From Geobacter sp. (GTDB lineage Bacteria; Desulfobacterota; Desulfuromonadia; Geobacterales; Geobacteraceae), in the NCBI GenBank assembly GCA_016177775.1, contig JACOUQ010000010.1:1-48954 (forward strand): 48,954 bases of DNA, given 5' to 3'. The position numbers were made by a program, and so were the translations under genes. Positions 8,338 to 18,121 of this stretch are shown piece by piece (positions within the stretch are counted from its first letter, which is position 1; each line of letters starts with the position of its first letter). The notes beneath the pieces were generated by a model. That model was not told where the DNA came from and ran no database searches. It saw nothing but the letters and a program-made list of their open reading frames with translations.

Positions 8338-10497
8338 TTACGGCAATTGCCCCCGCACCTCGAATGAAACGGCGTCGACCGTTTTCCCGCTGTAATCGGC
8401 AAGCACGAGCGAGTATTTGCCAGGGCGGGGTACCCAGCGCCTCCCTTCCTCGCCTGTTACCAACTCCATGCCGTTCAGCTGCCATTTCAAACCGCCGCTG
8501 CCGGCATTTTCCGCTTCAAAGAAGACCATCTGGTTCTCCTCGGGGATGTCGGGATCGAGCACGATTATCGTCCCCTCGGGAGGATAGGCGATGCGGGGAA
8601 TGAGCCGTGGCGCGGCCTGCCGGGAAGATGTTTCGGCCTTCGACGGCTCGGTGCCGCGCAGGAAGAGCTCATTACGTACGGGTTCATTGCCGGCCTGAAA
8701 AACCACCCTAGCGATGACAACACCATCAGTCCTCGGCGGCGGCGTGCTGCGGACACCGCGGTGCAGGTAATTCATGATATCCAGCCAGACAGGGGCGGCC
8801 CCGGAAATGCCCGATACGTTCCACATCGGCTCCCCCGTGAAGTTCCCCACCCATACGCCGACGGTGTAGCGGCGCGAGTACCCGATGCACCAGTTGTCGC
8901 GCATGTCCTTGCTGGTTCCGGTTTTCACGGCGCTCCAATACCGGGTGGTGAGCGGGTTGTCGAAGCCGAAGGCAATGCTGCGGGCTGAGCGGTCCGACAG
9001 GATATCGGAGACGATACATGCGGCGTCGCGCCCCATGACCCGTTTCGATTTTTTCGCGCCTCCCGGTGCAAGGCGCAGATCGCTTCGGACCCCACCCAGG
9101 GCTAGCATGCGGTAGGCTCCGACCAGTTCCTCCAGCGAAACGTCGGCGGTGCCGAGCGCCAGAGAGAAACCGTAGAATTCCGCCGGCCGGGAGAGGCCGA
9201 ATCCTGCGACTCTCAGCCGTTCGGCGAAAGGCTCGGTGCCGACCAGGAGCTGCGTCCTCACCGCCGGGATGTTGAGGGAAGAGGAGAGAGCGGTGCGTAC
9301 GCTGACCGGGCCCCGCGAGCGGTGGTCGTAATCGTGGGGAACATAGAGCCCCCGCTCGGTCGGGATGTGGACGGGTGAATCGTCCAGGAGCGACGCCGCG
9401 GTCAGGAGACGCTTCTCGATGGCAAGGCCGTACAGGAACGGTTTCAGCGTGGAGCCGGCCTGGCGCATGGCGGTTACGCCGTCCACCTGGCTGTTTCCGG
9501 CGTTGCCGACATAGGCCAGGACGTTTCCGGTTGCGTTATCGACAACGAGCACGGCCCCTTCGCGTACGTTCCTGCCGCGCAGCGTGTCGAGCTGCTGGCG
9601 GAGGATGTCGCGGGCGTAACGTTGGAGGCGAAGATCAAGGGTCGATGCAAAACGCCGAGTGCCTGGCCTGGCATTGGCCGCGAGCCGCCGGGCCACGTGG
9701 GGGGCAAGGGCGATCCGTGGGCGCAGGCTGTAAGGCTTGGAGAGGCGCTCGACTATGAACCGGCGCAGCGCAGGCTCATTCGTTCGGGGGGCCATCGACC
9801 GGGCAAGGAGTACCGCCCGGCGTCCCACATCTTCGGGGTTGGCGTTGGGCGAGCGGATCAGGGCTGCCAGAAGGAAAGACTCGCTGTCGTTCAAACCGCC
9901 CGGTTCCTTGTCGAACAGCCCCCGCGAGGCGGCCGCGACACCCTGGAGCTCGCTGCGGAAGGTGACTAGGTTGAGGTAGGCTTCGAGGATCTCGTCCTTC
10001 TGCCATCTCCCTTCCAGCTCGCGGGCGGCCCCCATCTGCTCCCATTTCTGGCCCAGTGTCTTGCGTCCCTTGGGTGTCGCCCCTGTCCTCAGCATGGTGG
10101 CGAGCTGCATGCTTATGGTGCTGGCGCCACGGCTGCTCGAACCGAAAATCCTGCCGAATGCCGCTGCCCCGACCGCCTTCCAGTCGACACCGCCATGCTG
10201 GTAGAAACGGTGGTCCTCCGACTGCAGCACGGCCTTGACCAGCATCGGGGAGATATCCTTCAATGCCACCCAGTCGAGCCTTCGCCCCTTCTTGTCGATG
10301 CGCAGCTCGTGGATCACCTCGCCGTGGCGGTCGAGAATGAGCGCGTCGGACCTGTGGTGGCTGGCCTTCACCTCCTGGAAGGAGGGGAGGGCTTGCGCCT
10401 CCGTCGAGAGGCAGAGGAGGATGAAAAGCAGGGTAATGATGCCCTGCAAGATTCTAGCGTCCAGCGCATTTATACTGATATAAGAGACTTTGAACAT
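8338..10497 (-). CDS. pbpC: Penicillin-binding protein 1C, bifunctional peptidoglycan synthase
   Basis: A 719-residue class A PBP. A hydrophobic N-terminal segment (about 16-37) anchors or exports it. The glycosyltransferase motifs SEDHRFYQHGG (Glu94) and GASTISMQLA are followed by the transpeptidase motifs SxxK (GSTLKPF, Ser349), SSSLN and KTGTSKDMRDNW, then a C-terminal PBP1C beta domain. It should polymerise glycan strands and cross-link peptides on the periplasmic face. It lies downstream of a thioester alpha-2-macroglobulin gene, the pairing known from E. coli yfhM-pbpC, where the macroglobulin is thought to guard the envelope against host proteases. A REP-like element occupies the gap between the two genes. 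Confidence 0.92.
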   Translation of the reverse strand: MFKVSYISINALDARILQGIITLLFILLCLSTEAQALPSFQEVKASHHRSDALILDRHGEVIHELRIDKKGRRLDWVALKDISPMLVKAVLQSEDHRFYQHGGVDWKAVGAAAFGRIFGSSSRGASTISMQLATMLRTGATPKGRKTLGQKWEQMGAARELEGRWQKDEILEAYLNLVTFRSELQGVAAASRGLFDKEPGGLNDSESFLLAALIRSPNANPEDVGRRAVLLARSMAPRTNEPALRRFIVERLSKPYSLRPRIALAPHVARRLAANARPGTRRFASTLDLRLQRYARDILRQQLDTLRGRNVREGAVLVVDNATGNVLAYVGNAGNSQVDGVTAMRQAGSTLKPFLYGLAIEKRLLTAASLLDDSPVHIPTERGLYVPHDYDHRSRGPVSVRTALSSSLNIPAVRTQLLVGTEPFAERLRVAGFGLSRPAEFYGFSLALGTADVSLEELVGAYRMLALGGVRSDLRLAPGGAKKSKRVMGRDAACIVSDILSDRSARSIAFGFDNPLTTRYWSAVKTGTSKDMRDNWCIGYSRRYTVGVWVGNFTGEPMWNVSGISGAAPVWLDIMNYLHRGVRSTPPPRTDGVVIARVVFQAGNEPVRNELFLRGTEPSKAETSSRQAAPRLIPRIAYPPEGTIIVLDPDIPEENQMVFFEAENAGSGGLKWQLNGMELVTGEEGRRWVPRPGKYSLVLADYSGKTVDAVSFEVRGQLP

Positions 10498-10508
10498 CGA
10501 ATAATTCC

Positions 10509-10577
10509 GTAGGGGCGATCCCTTTGATCGCCCGTTTGCAATTTAGAAGTGCGGGCGAATACAAGATTCGCCCCTAC
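10509..10577. repeat. REP-like palindromic element overlapping the A2M stop codon
   Basis: The element begins GTAGGGGCGA (10509-10518) and ends with its exact inverse TCGCCCCTAC (10568-10577). It contains two internal hairpins, GGGCGATC/GATCGCCC and GGGCGAAT/ATTCGCCC. The TAG stop of the alpha-2-macroglobulin gene (10574-10576) is the first TAG of the element, read from the minus strand. Confidence 0.7.
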
Positions 10578-13500
10578 TCGACGACCACCGTCCGGTTGGG
10601 CGCCTCGCCGAACATCTCCGGTGCATAGAGAGCTTCGACGCGGGTGGGGGGGAGGCGGAAGCTCCCTTCGTTGTTGAAGCGGACGGTGTACTCGACGACG
10701 AGTTTCCCCTTTGGCACATATTCGTAGTAGGCGCGGTACGCCTCGAAGGCGCGCTCCTCGAACACCGGCCAGCTCCGGTTTTTCTCGCCCGCAGTCATGA
10801 GCGCCGAGTCCCGCCCGAGCCCCGAGCCCAGAATGGTCGCCCCCGCCGGGACCGGATCGTTGACCGCGACCCAGGTCATGTCGCTCTGGGCTTCGATTTC
10901 CAGTCGTATCCGGGCGACATCCCCCTTGCTCCACCTGCTCTTCTCCCGCTGCTCGACGGGGGTCACGCTCTTCCTGATCCGGTAGCCGCTGGACAGGGGC
11001 TCCTTGAGGGGGATGGCGGCAAGGCTCATGAATGTTCCCCACGGTTTTCCTCCCCCCTCGTGACGCAGGCTCATCTTTGCCTTCCCTTCCGGCCAGGGGA
11101 ACGACAGGGTCTTACCCTTGCTCTCCTTGCCCCAGTCGGCGGATTTCGCTGCGCCGGCCAACTCGACCCTGGTGGTTCCCGTAACCGGAGCTGATTCGAA
11201 CTTTGCCGAGAACCGGTCCATGGCAACGACCCCCCAGGCATTGGCTATGGTGGTTTCCCATCTCCCCTGGTACTGGCGCGCCGCCGCGCCGCGCACCAGA
11301 CGGGGGATGTCGTCACGCCATTTCGGCTCGTCCATGACGGCCAGCAGGGTGCGCAGGGCGTTGGTATCCGTCGAGACCATGAGCCACCAGAGCCGGTCCG
11401 ACGACTCGGTGGAGAAGTTCATGACCGTCCCCTGGAAGTTGAGCCGGGAGCGGAGGATCTGCTCCGCCTCATCGATCCGCTTCGGCCGATCCGGGATATC
11501 CTCCACCCGCTTCAGCACATTCAGCCAGTCGAGTACCGCCGAGGTGGGCCAGAGATTGGGCTCCACCGCCACGGAGGAGAGGAGCTTCCATTTTGCCGCG
11601 CCGTGCTGGGACAGGGCCTCCACTGCGGCGAGCTTCCGGATCGAAAGATCGGCCGTCCCGAGGGACGATTCCCTGCGGATCTTCCCCTCGATGAAGGCAA
11701 TGAGCCCCTTTTCCATCTGCTTGATCAGGTGCGCCGGCAGCTCTCTCCCCGATTCCCTCGTGATCGACAGGATGTAGGAGGTGAGGGTGGGGCTGCCGTC
11801 GAGCCAGGGTGACGGGAAGTATTTCACCAGGCCGTCAGTGTCGATGTATGCGGGGAGGGTCGTCACGATCTGCTTCCAGAGGGCATCGTCCTTGAGGGCG
11901 ATGGCCCTCGACACCCTCTGCTCCATGCAGGTATAGGGGTAGTTCTTCATGTAATGGGTGACGCCGCCGAGCCCTTCGGTCAGCTTCGAGCGCATCACCA
12001 CGCTCACGCCGCCACGCCCCTTGATGGCGTCTTCCGGTATCCGCACGTCGAGGTCGAAGGCCTTCTCCATCTGTGTGATGGTCGCCTGGTAGACCCGCAC
12101 CGGGACAGCCGCGGCAACTTTCTGTCTCACTTTCACCCGATCGGCCCCTTCGCCGTTCTCCTCCTTGACTTCAGCCTCCCAAGTGGCAGAGTCGATGCCT
12201 GACGGCACCTCGGCCTGCCATGCCACCTCCTTGGCCTCGCCCGGCGCGAGCTTCACTGCCGCCGGCTCGAAGCCCGCGCCGTTGTCAGCCCATGAAGGTT
12301 TTGCGGTGACGGTGAGCGCCATCTCCCGGTTCGAGGCATTGCGCACCGTGAAGAGGGCGGTGAACCGGTCCCCTTCCCGCACCAGCGGCGGAAGGCCCGA
12401 CATTATCATCACGTCCTGGGTGGTCCGGATGCTGGTGTGCCCCGTGCCGAAGAGGCCGCTTCCGGCGTGGGCCACCGCCACGATGGTGAAGCTGGTGAGC
12501 GAATCGTTCAGCGGTATCTCCAGCGTAGCCTCCCCCTTGGCATCCAGCTTGACCCGTCCCTTCCAGAACAGGAGCGTGTCGAAGAGCTCGCGGGTCGAGC
12601 GCATCCCCCCGCCACCTCCGGCCGGCAGCGCTTTCAGCCCGAAGTGACGGCGCCCCACCACCTGGGACTGGGCCGTGGAGGTTTCGACCTCGCAGCCGCG
12701 CCTCCCCATCATGACGTCGAGGAGCTTCCAGCTCTGGTTCGGCATAAGCTCCAACAGCCCCTCGTCAACGGCGGCCACCACCACCTCCGCCCCCTTCGGT
12801 AGCGCGCCGCCTTCCGCCTTCCGCACTTTTATCCTGATCCGCGCCTTCCCCCGCACCTTGTAGGCATCATGATCGGCCGCCACCTTCACCTTCAGCTCAT
12901 GGGCTTTCACCCCCACCTTGATTTCGCCGATGCCGAGCCGGTAGGTCGGCTTGCCGGGATCGAAGAGCGGTGTCGGCTTGGTCCCCGCCACTCGCCCGCG
13001 TACGCAGAGGGCCGACACGAAGACGTTGGGAGCATAGTTCCCCTTGATCGGCACGGAGATGACCGGTTCCTTGCCGCTCACCTTCTTCACCCAGGCATCG
13101 ATCACCCCCTCGCGCTCCACGGTGACCAGCACCGTGGCGGAGCGAAACGGCATGCGCACCTGGAAGCGGGCCGACTCGCCCGGCTCATAGGACTTTTTCT
13201 CCGGCAGCAGGTCGATCCGGTCGCTGTCGGCCACGTCGAACCACCACTCCCCCTTGCCGGCGATCCAGAGGTCCTGATTGGCAGCCGAGACGTTCCCCGC
13301 ATCGTCGGTAACCGTTGCCTGGAGGATGACATTCCCCGAGACCGGGGATTTAGCGCTGCATGCGAGGAGCCCCTTGTCGTCCGTGGTCCCTTCGCAGATG
13401 GGACCTGTCGACTTCGTTTCCGTCACGTGCTCGTAGGAATAGAACCCCCCCACCAGCCTTTTGCGGTGGGAAAAGTGGCGGCGGCTGAAGAGCTCGACGC

Positions 13501-16432
13501 TGACCCGCGCCCCGCTGACCGGTTTACCCTTCACGTCCACGACCACGGCCTTGAATTTGAAATCGTCGGCCGAGGAAGACCAGGAATCGGGCTTCAGTCC
13601 CACCAGGAGCTTGGACGACCAGAGCGGCACGCGACCGGTGATCGTCTGGATCTCGCCGTTGGGGTCCCGGAACTCCAGCTCCGCGACCAGCGTGTGGGGA
13701 GAGGTAATCTTCGGCAGGTCGTCGATCTTCGCCCGGAGCGCGCCGCTCTTGTCCAGGACGAACTCCAGGGTGCGGTAGGAAGGCTTGTCCGGCTCCGCTT
13801 CCGCATCGATTACCTCCCCTTCGTCGTCATACTGCCGATCTCGGGCCTCCTCCTTTAGGACCCCCGCTTCCACCTTGCCGTTGGCGAAGGTATACCCTTC
13901 ATAGTCGTCAAAGCTCACGCCACGGGGCTTAACCTGTGTCCGCAGCCTGACCGGTGCCCCTCCCGCGCCGCCGCCGGAAAGGTGCGAGACGTAGAGATCG
14001 ACATCGACCGACGGGGCATTGACGGCCGGCTCCTTGGGCGGCTCGATGACCCCTTTCATGAGGGGGAGGCGGAACTCCTCGACCCGGAAGAAGCCCGACT
14101 CCCATCCGCCGGGGGAATAGTATTCCTCGTCCCCCTCCTCGTAGGCTCCGGTCGTGGTTTTCTGTTTCGGTTTCCTGGAGGCGCTTTTCAAAAGGTGGAC
14201 ATCGTAGAAACCTAGCTCTGCACCTTTCGGCACGGTCATGGTCGTCTCGGCCGTATTGTCGGCATTCCAGACGAGGGGAAATTCGTAGCGCTGGCCGCTG
14301 CCGCGATGCATCACAAGCACCGCCTTCGGCAGCGCGGCAGCGCTTCGCAGCCCGAAGCCCTTCATGGTATGGTTCCTGATGAAGTGCTTCATGTGCACCG
14401 TCTCCCCAGCGCGCACCAGCGTCCTGTCGAAGACGGTATGGGCAATGGTATGCTCCCGGTAATGCTCGTAGGGGAGATGGAAGCGCCACCGTTCAATCCC
14501 CTGGTCCCAGCTGGTATGAACGAAGGTGAGGTCATCCTTCTTCCTGGCGAAGACGAACAGGCCGCCCGATATGCCGTTCAGCATTGGCTGCTCGTTGTCG
14601 GCATAGTAATCCCCGTCATTGTCGTTACTCTGCGTGTCCCGGCAGCCCGGGGGATTGTCGGGGAGCTTCCCGGTGGTGCGGGCGATGCCGTTGCCGTCGG
14701 TTTTGCCGTGCCAGTAAACCTTCCCCTTGCAGTCGCGGATGGAGACCTCGGCGTCACCGACCGGTTCCCCCTTGTCGAGGGTGGTGACCCATACCAGGGA
14801 AGATTCCCGCCCCTGTTTGAAGTGGGCCGACATGTTGGTCACCAGGGCCGCCGTCGACACGTACATCGGCCGCGGCTTGTCGAGGAGCGCCGCGCCGAGT
14901 GTCGGGCTTTCCAGTTCCACGATGTGAAAGCCGGGCTTCTTGATCGGTATCCCCACCACCTCGAACGCCTTATCGCCGTTCGGTTTCGGGATGACGAACT
15001 CTTCCGCCCCGACATTGGTCAGGATAGGCTTGTCTCGCCGGGCTCTCTTGACCTTCCGCAACCATTCGATGATTTTATCTTCGCGGTCGGCCGGGAGCTG
15101 GTGCACCTTCCCCTTGATGGCCGCAACCTTCTCCTCCGCCTTCTTCTTCAATGAACCGGGGAGCCAGGAGGCGAGCGTCTCGCTTACCGAGATCGCCTTG
15201 TCGATGACGGCATCCTTGGTCTTTTCCGCCATGTCCTTGTGGGGCTCGTCGGGATTGAGCTGCCGCGCCTTGACCTTGGGTTCCAGATTCCGCAAGGTGA
15301 CCGGGATCGCCGGATCGCCGTGCAGCTCGACGATACCGAAGGGGGCCGCGAACTTGGCGAGCGGCGGAAAGCCGTCCGTGGTGACCTGGAGGGGGAACTT
15401 GTCCCGGTTGGCGGGACGCCTGCCCGCATCGTCCGTGATCTCCTTCGGCAGTTCGATGACGAAGGTCTTCTTCTCGGGGAACGGCCCCATGAAAATGACC
15501 CCGCGCACAGAGTCGTTATTTTTGACGTTATCCACCCCCTCCTCGTCATCGCTGGCCAGCTCAGGTTTGTAGACCTTCTTCCCGCTCTTCATGACGATCT
15601 TGCGCGCCTGCTCCACCGGGACCGGCGCGGAGAAGCCGAGGCGCATGGGGAGCATCGGGATGCAGGGGGCATTGGCCTTGGTCCGTTCGCAACCGAAGGA
15701 GATGCGGAACTGATCGCGTACCGTAAAGGTGAGGACCTGGTCCTCGGAGGTCGCCACGCCGCTTTTGGAAGTCACCCCCCGGCCCCAGACCAGCTTGACC
15801 ACAGCCTTGTTCGGGAAGCTCTGGCGGCAGCGGATGGCGATGGTCCTGGGGTTGTCGGGATATCCCGCGGCCTTGAGGACCACGCTCCGCTCCTCCCCCG
15901 TGACGATCTGGATGCCGATCTCCTCATTCATCTTCTCGACGATGAAGCGGACGTTCGCCAGTATTGTGGCCTCGTCCGGTTCGGCATCCAGGACAAGGAG
16001 GAAAATCTGCTCTTCGTCTATCCCCTCCCTCCCGTCGCCGGGGCGGCTGCTCATGATGGCCGGCCCCCCTGTTGAGAAGGAAAATAGGCGCTCGCCGCCG
16101 ACGGCCGTTCCCGCCAGGGTCTTCAGCCCCTCCCTGAGGGTGAAAGAACAGGTTGTTCCGGCAGGAAGGTCGCGCTCGAAATCGAAGACCCAGTTCCGCA
16201 CGTCGGCCCACATACCGGCCCCCTTTTCGGAACAGGCGATGTCGAAGGGAGATTCGTTGCGCGGATCGCCGAAGGTGGTCATCGGTTCGGAAAACCGCAC
16301 GGTCACTTGGCGGACCCCCTTGACCACACCCTGGGGCGAAAAGAATTCGACCCTGGGGGCGTCTTCCGCATGGCAGAGGCCGGCTGTGAGGATGATAAAC
16401 AGGATGAGGCGAAGGAAGATGGGACATTTCAT
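10574..16432 (-). CDS. Bacterial alpha-2-macroglobulin with intact thioester motif
   Basis: A 1952-residue exported protein. The reading frame stays open upstream to 16777, but that part overlaps the preceding gene. The ATG at 16432 has an AAGGAG Shine-Dalgarno and starts a signal peptide ending near GLCHA, not a good lipobox. MG domains fill the first two thirds, and a bait-like region precedes the alpha-2-macroglobulin domain. The thioester motif CMEQ is at residue 1502, matching the CxEQ of E. coli YfhM rather than the YfaS type that lacks it. The family traps proteases covalently in the periplasm. It lies 17 bp after the DUF4403 gene and just before pbpC. The stop codon is supplied by a REP-like repeat, so the original C-terminus may have differed by a few residues. 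Confidence 0.9.
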   Translation of the reverse strand: MKCPIFLRLILFIILTAGLCHAEDAPRVEFFSPQGVVKGVRQVTVRFSEPMTTFGDPRNESPFDIACSEKGAGMWADVRNWVFDFERDLPAGTTCSFTLREGLKTLAGTAVGGERLFSFSTGGPAIMSSRPGDGREGIDEEQIFLLVLDAEPDEATILANVRFIVEKMNEEIGIQIVTGEERSVVLKAAGYPDNPRTIAIRCRQSFPNKAVVKLVWGRGVTSKSGVATSEDQVLTFTVRDQFRISFGCERTKANAPCIPMLPMRLGFSAPVPVEQARKIVMKSGKKVYKPELASDDEEGVDNVKNNDSVRGVIFMGPFPEKKTFVIELPKEITDDAGRRPANRDKFPLQVTTDGFPPLAKFAAPFGIVELHGDPAIPVTLRNLEPKVKARQLNPDEPHKDMAEKTKDAVIDKAISVSETLASWLPGSLKKKAEEKVAAIKGKVHQLPADREDKIIEWLRKVKRARRDKPILTNVGAEEFVIPKPNGDKAFEVVGIPIKKPGFHIVELESPTLGAALLDKPRPMYVSTAALVTNMSAHFKQGRESSLVWVTTLDKGEPVGDAEVSIRDCKGKVYWHGKTDGNGIARTTGKLPDNPPGCRDTQSNDNDGDYYADNEQPMLNGISGGLFVFARKKDDLTFVHTSWDQGIERWRFHLPYEHYREHTIAHTVFDRTLVRAGETVHMKHFIRNHTMKGFGLRSAAALPKAVLVMHRGSGQRYEFPLVWNADNTAETTMTVPKGAELGFYDVHLLKSASRKPKQKTTTGAYEEGDEEYYSPGGWESGFFRVEEFRLPLMKGVIEPPKEPAVNAPSVDVDLYVSHLSGGGAGGAPVRLRTQVKPRGVSFDDYEGYTFANGKVEAGVLKEEARDRQYDDEGEVIDAEAEPDKPSYRTLEFVLDKSGALRAKIDDLPKITSPHTLVAELEFRDPNGEIQTITGRVPLWSSKLLVGLKPDSWSSSADDFKFKAVVVDVKGKPVSGARVSVELFSRRHFSHRKRLVGGFYSYEHVTETKSTGPICEGTTDDKGLLACSAKSPVSGNVILQATVTDDAGNVSAANQDLWIAGKGEWWFDVADSDRIDLLPEKKSYEPGESARFQVRMPFRSATVLVTVEREGVIDAWVKKVSGKEPVISVPIKGNYAPNVFVSALCVRGRVAGTKPTPLFDPGKPTYRLGIGEIKVGVKAHELKVKVAADHDAYKVRGKARIRIKVRKAEGGALPKGAEVVVAAVDEGLLELMPNQSWKLLDVMMGRRGCEVETSTAQSQVVGRRHFGLKALPAGGGGGMRSTRELFDTLLFWKGRVKLDAKGEATLEIPLNDSLTSFTIVAVAHAGSGLFGTGHTSIRTTQDVMIMSGLPPLVREGDRFTALFTVRNASNREMALTVTAKPSWADNGAGFEPAAVKLAPGEAKEVAWQAEVPSGIDSATWEAEVKEENGEGADRVKVRQKVAAAVPVRVYQATITQMEKAFDLDVRIPEDAIKGRGGVSVVMRSKLTEGLGGVTHYMKNYPYTCMEQRVSRAIALKDDALWKQIVTTLPAYIDTDGLVKYFPSPWLDGSPTLTSYILSITRESGRELPAHLIKQMEKGLIAFIEGKIRRESSLGTADLSIRKLAAVEALSQHGAAKWKLLSSVAVEPNLWPTSAVLDWLNVLKRVEDIPDRPKRIDEAEQILRSRLNFQGTVMNFSTESSDRLWWLMVSTDTNALRTLLAVMDEPKWRDDIPRLVRGAAARQYQGRWETTIANAWGVVAMDRFSAKFESAPVTGTTRVELAGAAKSADWGKESKGKTLSFPWPEGKAKMSLRHEGGGKPWGTFMSLAAIPLKEPLSSGYRIRKSVTPVEQREKSRWSKGDVARIRLEIEAQSDMTWVAVNDPVPAGATILGSGLGRDSALMTAGEKNRSWPVFEERAFEAYRAYYEYVPKGKLVVEYTVRFNNEGSFRLPPTRVEALYAPEMFGEAPNRTVVVE

Positions 16433-16449
16433 CAGGGGATCTCCTTGAT

Positions 16450-17814
16450 TCACTGCAGGACTATAGCCGTCTCCCCCTCCGTGTAGAGCTGGAGGGAGAT
16501 CTTGTCCTTCTGCACGATGGCGTCGCCGAACTTGAGGGACTTTATCTCCCCCTTGAGATAGACGTTTTCCACCAGGTTCACCCGGTTGATCGCGTTGCGG
16601 GCCATCTCCCGGGATTCCTCCAGTTTCTTTGTCAGGTCCATGTTGAGCTTGTCCCGGATGGCATCCCTGATGGTGCCGTGCAGGAACCAGTTGGCGGACT
16701 GCAGAAGAAGGCTCCTGGTGTTCATGTCGAAATCGATCTCCTTCACGGAGAAGACGTTGGTCTGTGGATCGAAGCATGGCTTGCAGGTGAGGTAGAAGAC
16801 TCCCTCCAGCGACCCCTCGGTTGCCACCTTCACGATCAGGCGGTCGCCGCTGCCATACAGGTCGAAATCCTTCAGGGTGATGCTTTTCCCGTCCGCTTCG
16901 AACTGCCTGTTGAGCAGGAGCGGCGAGGCGATGGCGAGGATGTCCCGGTAGTAGAGATCGGCATTGAGGGCGATGTGGAAACTCTTGTCAAAGCTGTTCA
17001 CCAGCTTCAGGTTGGGGAGTGGCGAAGGAGGAGGGGCCGGCGGCTCCGGACCCACCACCGCTTCGGCATAGGACTTGATGCCGATGCTCACCCTCACCCG
17101 GTTGTTCTGGGCAGAGAGCGGGTAGAGCATCACCTCCTGCGGGGTGATCTTCAGCCAGGCGCTGAAGTTTTTGTCGAGCAGGACCGGCTTCTGGGCGGCC
17201 CGCCACGCCCGTGCAGCCTGGGCCTTCAGGGGGAACGCCTCGTTTATCTTCCTGCTCACCGCGTCGGAAATGAGCTTCTGCACTGGCTGGGTGACCCCCT
17301 CTACGATGGCGCGCGGCTTGATGGAGACCGGGCCGATCCCGATCTCCTCTGCCATGGCATCGCTCAGCCCCTGATAGTAGACTTCGGCGTTGATCTTCCA
17401 GTTAGGGGTGACCTTGGCATTCACCTTGAATTTCAGCTTCGCGGCAATGGCCGGGCTCTCGAATATCCCGTAGCTCAACGACATGGCGACCGGCACGGTG
17501 AGATAGAGGTAGTTGTCGGCCGCTGCCACGGCTATCGGCCCGTTGCGCACGATGTCCGCGGTCAGCCCCTTTGTCCTGGTGGAGCCCTTGTAGAGCTCCT
17601 TGCCGATCACCTGGTTCAGGGTCCTGGCAATGTCATCGGCCGTTGTCTCGACCGCGAAATTGAGGGTGGAAGGCTCCCGTTTCAGTTCCGTGCGGAATGC
17701 CTCATCCTTCGGCCGTTCGGCGATCAGTGACTGCTTTACTCCCGAGCAGGCGGGAAGGGTCATGGCGAGTGTTGCCAGGAGAAGGAGGGGGAGGGTTTTA
17801 TTGAGCAAATGCAT
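16450..17814 (-). CDS. DUF4403 family lipoprotein
   Basis: A 454-residue protein. The N-terminal export signal ends in LPACSG, a plausible though not ideal lipobox (Pro at -2), so it is probably a lipoprotein. The rest is beta-rich with two similar halves (about 60-230 and 240-450), consistent with DUF4403, a family of unknown function with a lipid-binding-like (BPI/SMP-type) fold suspected. The AAGGAAC Shine-Dalgarno fits the ATG. It is the first gene of the leftward unit with A2M, pbpC and the MBL-fold gene, all but the last acting outside the cytoplasmic membrane, which suggests a role in envelope maintenance. Confidence 0.75.
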   Translation of the reverse strand: MHLLNKTLPLLLLATLAMTLPACSGVKQSLIAERPKDEAFRTELKREPSTLNFAVETTADDIARTLNQVIGKELYKGSTRTKGLTADIVRNGPIAVAAADNYLYLTVPVAMSLSYGIFESPAIAAKLKFKVNAKVTPNWKINAEVYYQGLSDAMAEEIGIGPVSIKPRAIVEGVTQPVQKLISDAVSRKINEAFPLKAQAARAWRAAQKPVLLDKNFSAWLKITPQEVMLYPLSAQNNRVRVSIGIKSYAEAVVGPEPPAPPPSPLPNLKLVNSFDKSFHIALNADLYYRDILAIASPLLLNRQFEADGKSITLKDFDLYGSGDRLIVKVATEGSLEGVFYLTCKPCFDPQTNVFSVKEIDFDMNTRSLLLQSANWFLHGTIRDAIRDKLNMDLTKKLEESREMARNAINRVNLVENVYLKGEIKSLKFGDAIVQKDKISLQLYTEGETAIVLQ

Positions 17815-17973
17815 GATGGGGTTCCTTGTTTATAATGCTCAATCACAACGAAGATTTGAGTACAACACTAACAATGTGGAATTAATAAGTCCAAGTGGAA
17901 CCCAAAAAAACAAGTCCTTATGCCGGAAATAACAGCAATAAAAACTGCTTTTACGATGGCATCAGGTTCCATC

Positions 17974-18096
17974 TCATAAACACCTATGCCAGCACATAGG
18001 ATACTTCCATTCGCTGGCAGTCATGCTCTTCTTTTTCTTGTTGGCCAGGTGGATTTCGGTGTCGTCGACCCACGGACAGCGGCAGATCTCGGTCAT
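17974..18096 (-). CDS. 40-residue Cys-containing small ORF (possible remnant of Tag)
   Basis: An ATG at 18096 follows a strong GAGGAGGGGG ribosome-binding site and opens a 40-codon frame that starts MTEICRCPWVDD and ends WKYPMCWHRCL. It has four Cys in two pairs (CRC and CWHRC), which could form a small metal site. Two readings are possible. It may be a real small protein co-transcribed with the GIY-YIG gene 25 nt upstream. It may also be the decayed 5' end of a 3-methyladenine glycosylase (Tag), whose N-terminus typically contains CPWV and an EWGVP segment. I cannot decide between them. The rest of the 17815-18121 gap shows nothing else. Confidence 0.4.
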   Translation of the reverse strand: MTEICRCPWVDDTEIHLANKKKKSMTASEWKYPMCWHRCL

Positions 18097-18121
18097 CGCC
18101 CCCTCCTCTTCTCCCGGCGAT

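Noticed and set aside
16433..16777. Longer N-terminus of the alpha-2-macroglobulin (115 more codons).
   Set aside because: It overlaps the DUF4403 gene in another frame and lacks a start signal. The ATG at 16432 has a Shine-Dalgarno and starts a signal peptide.
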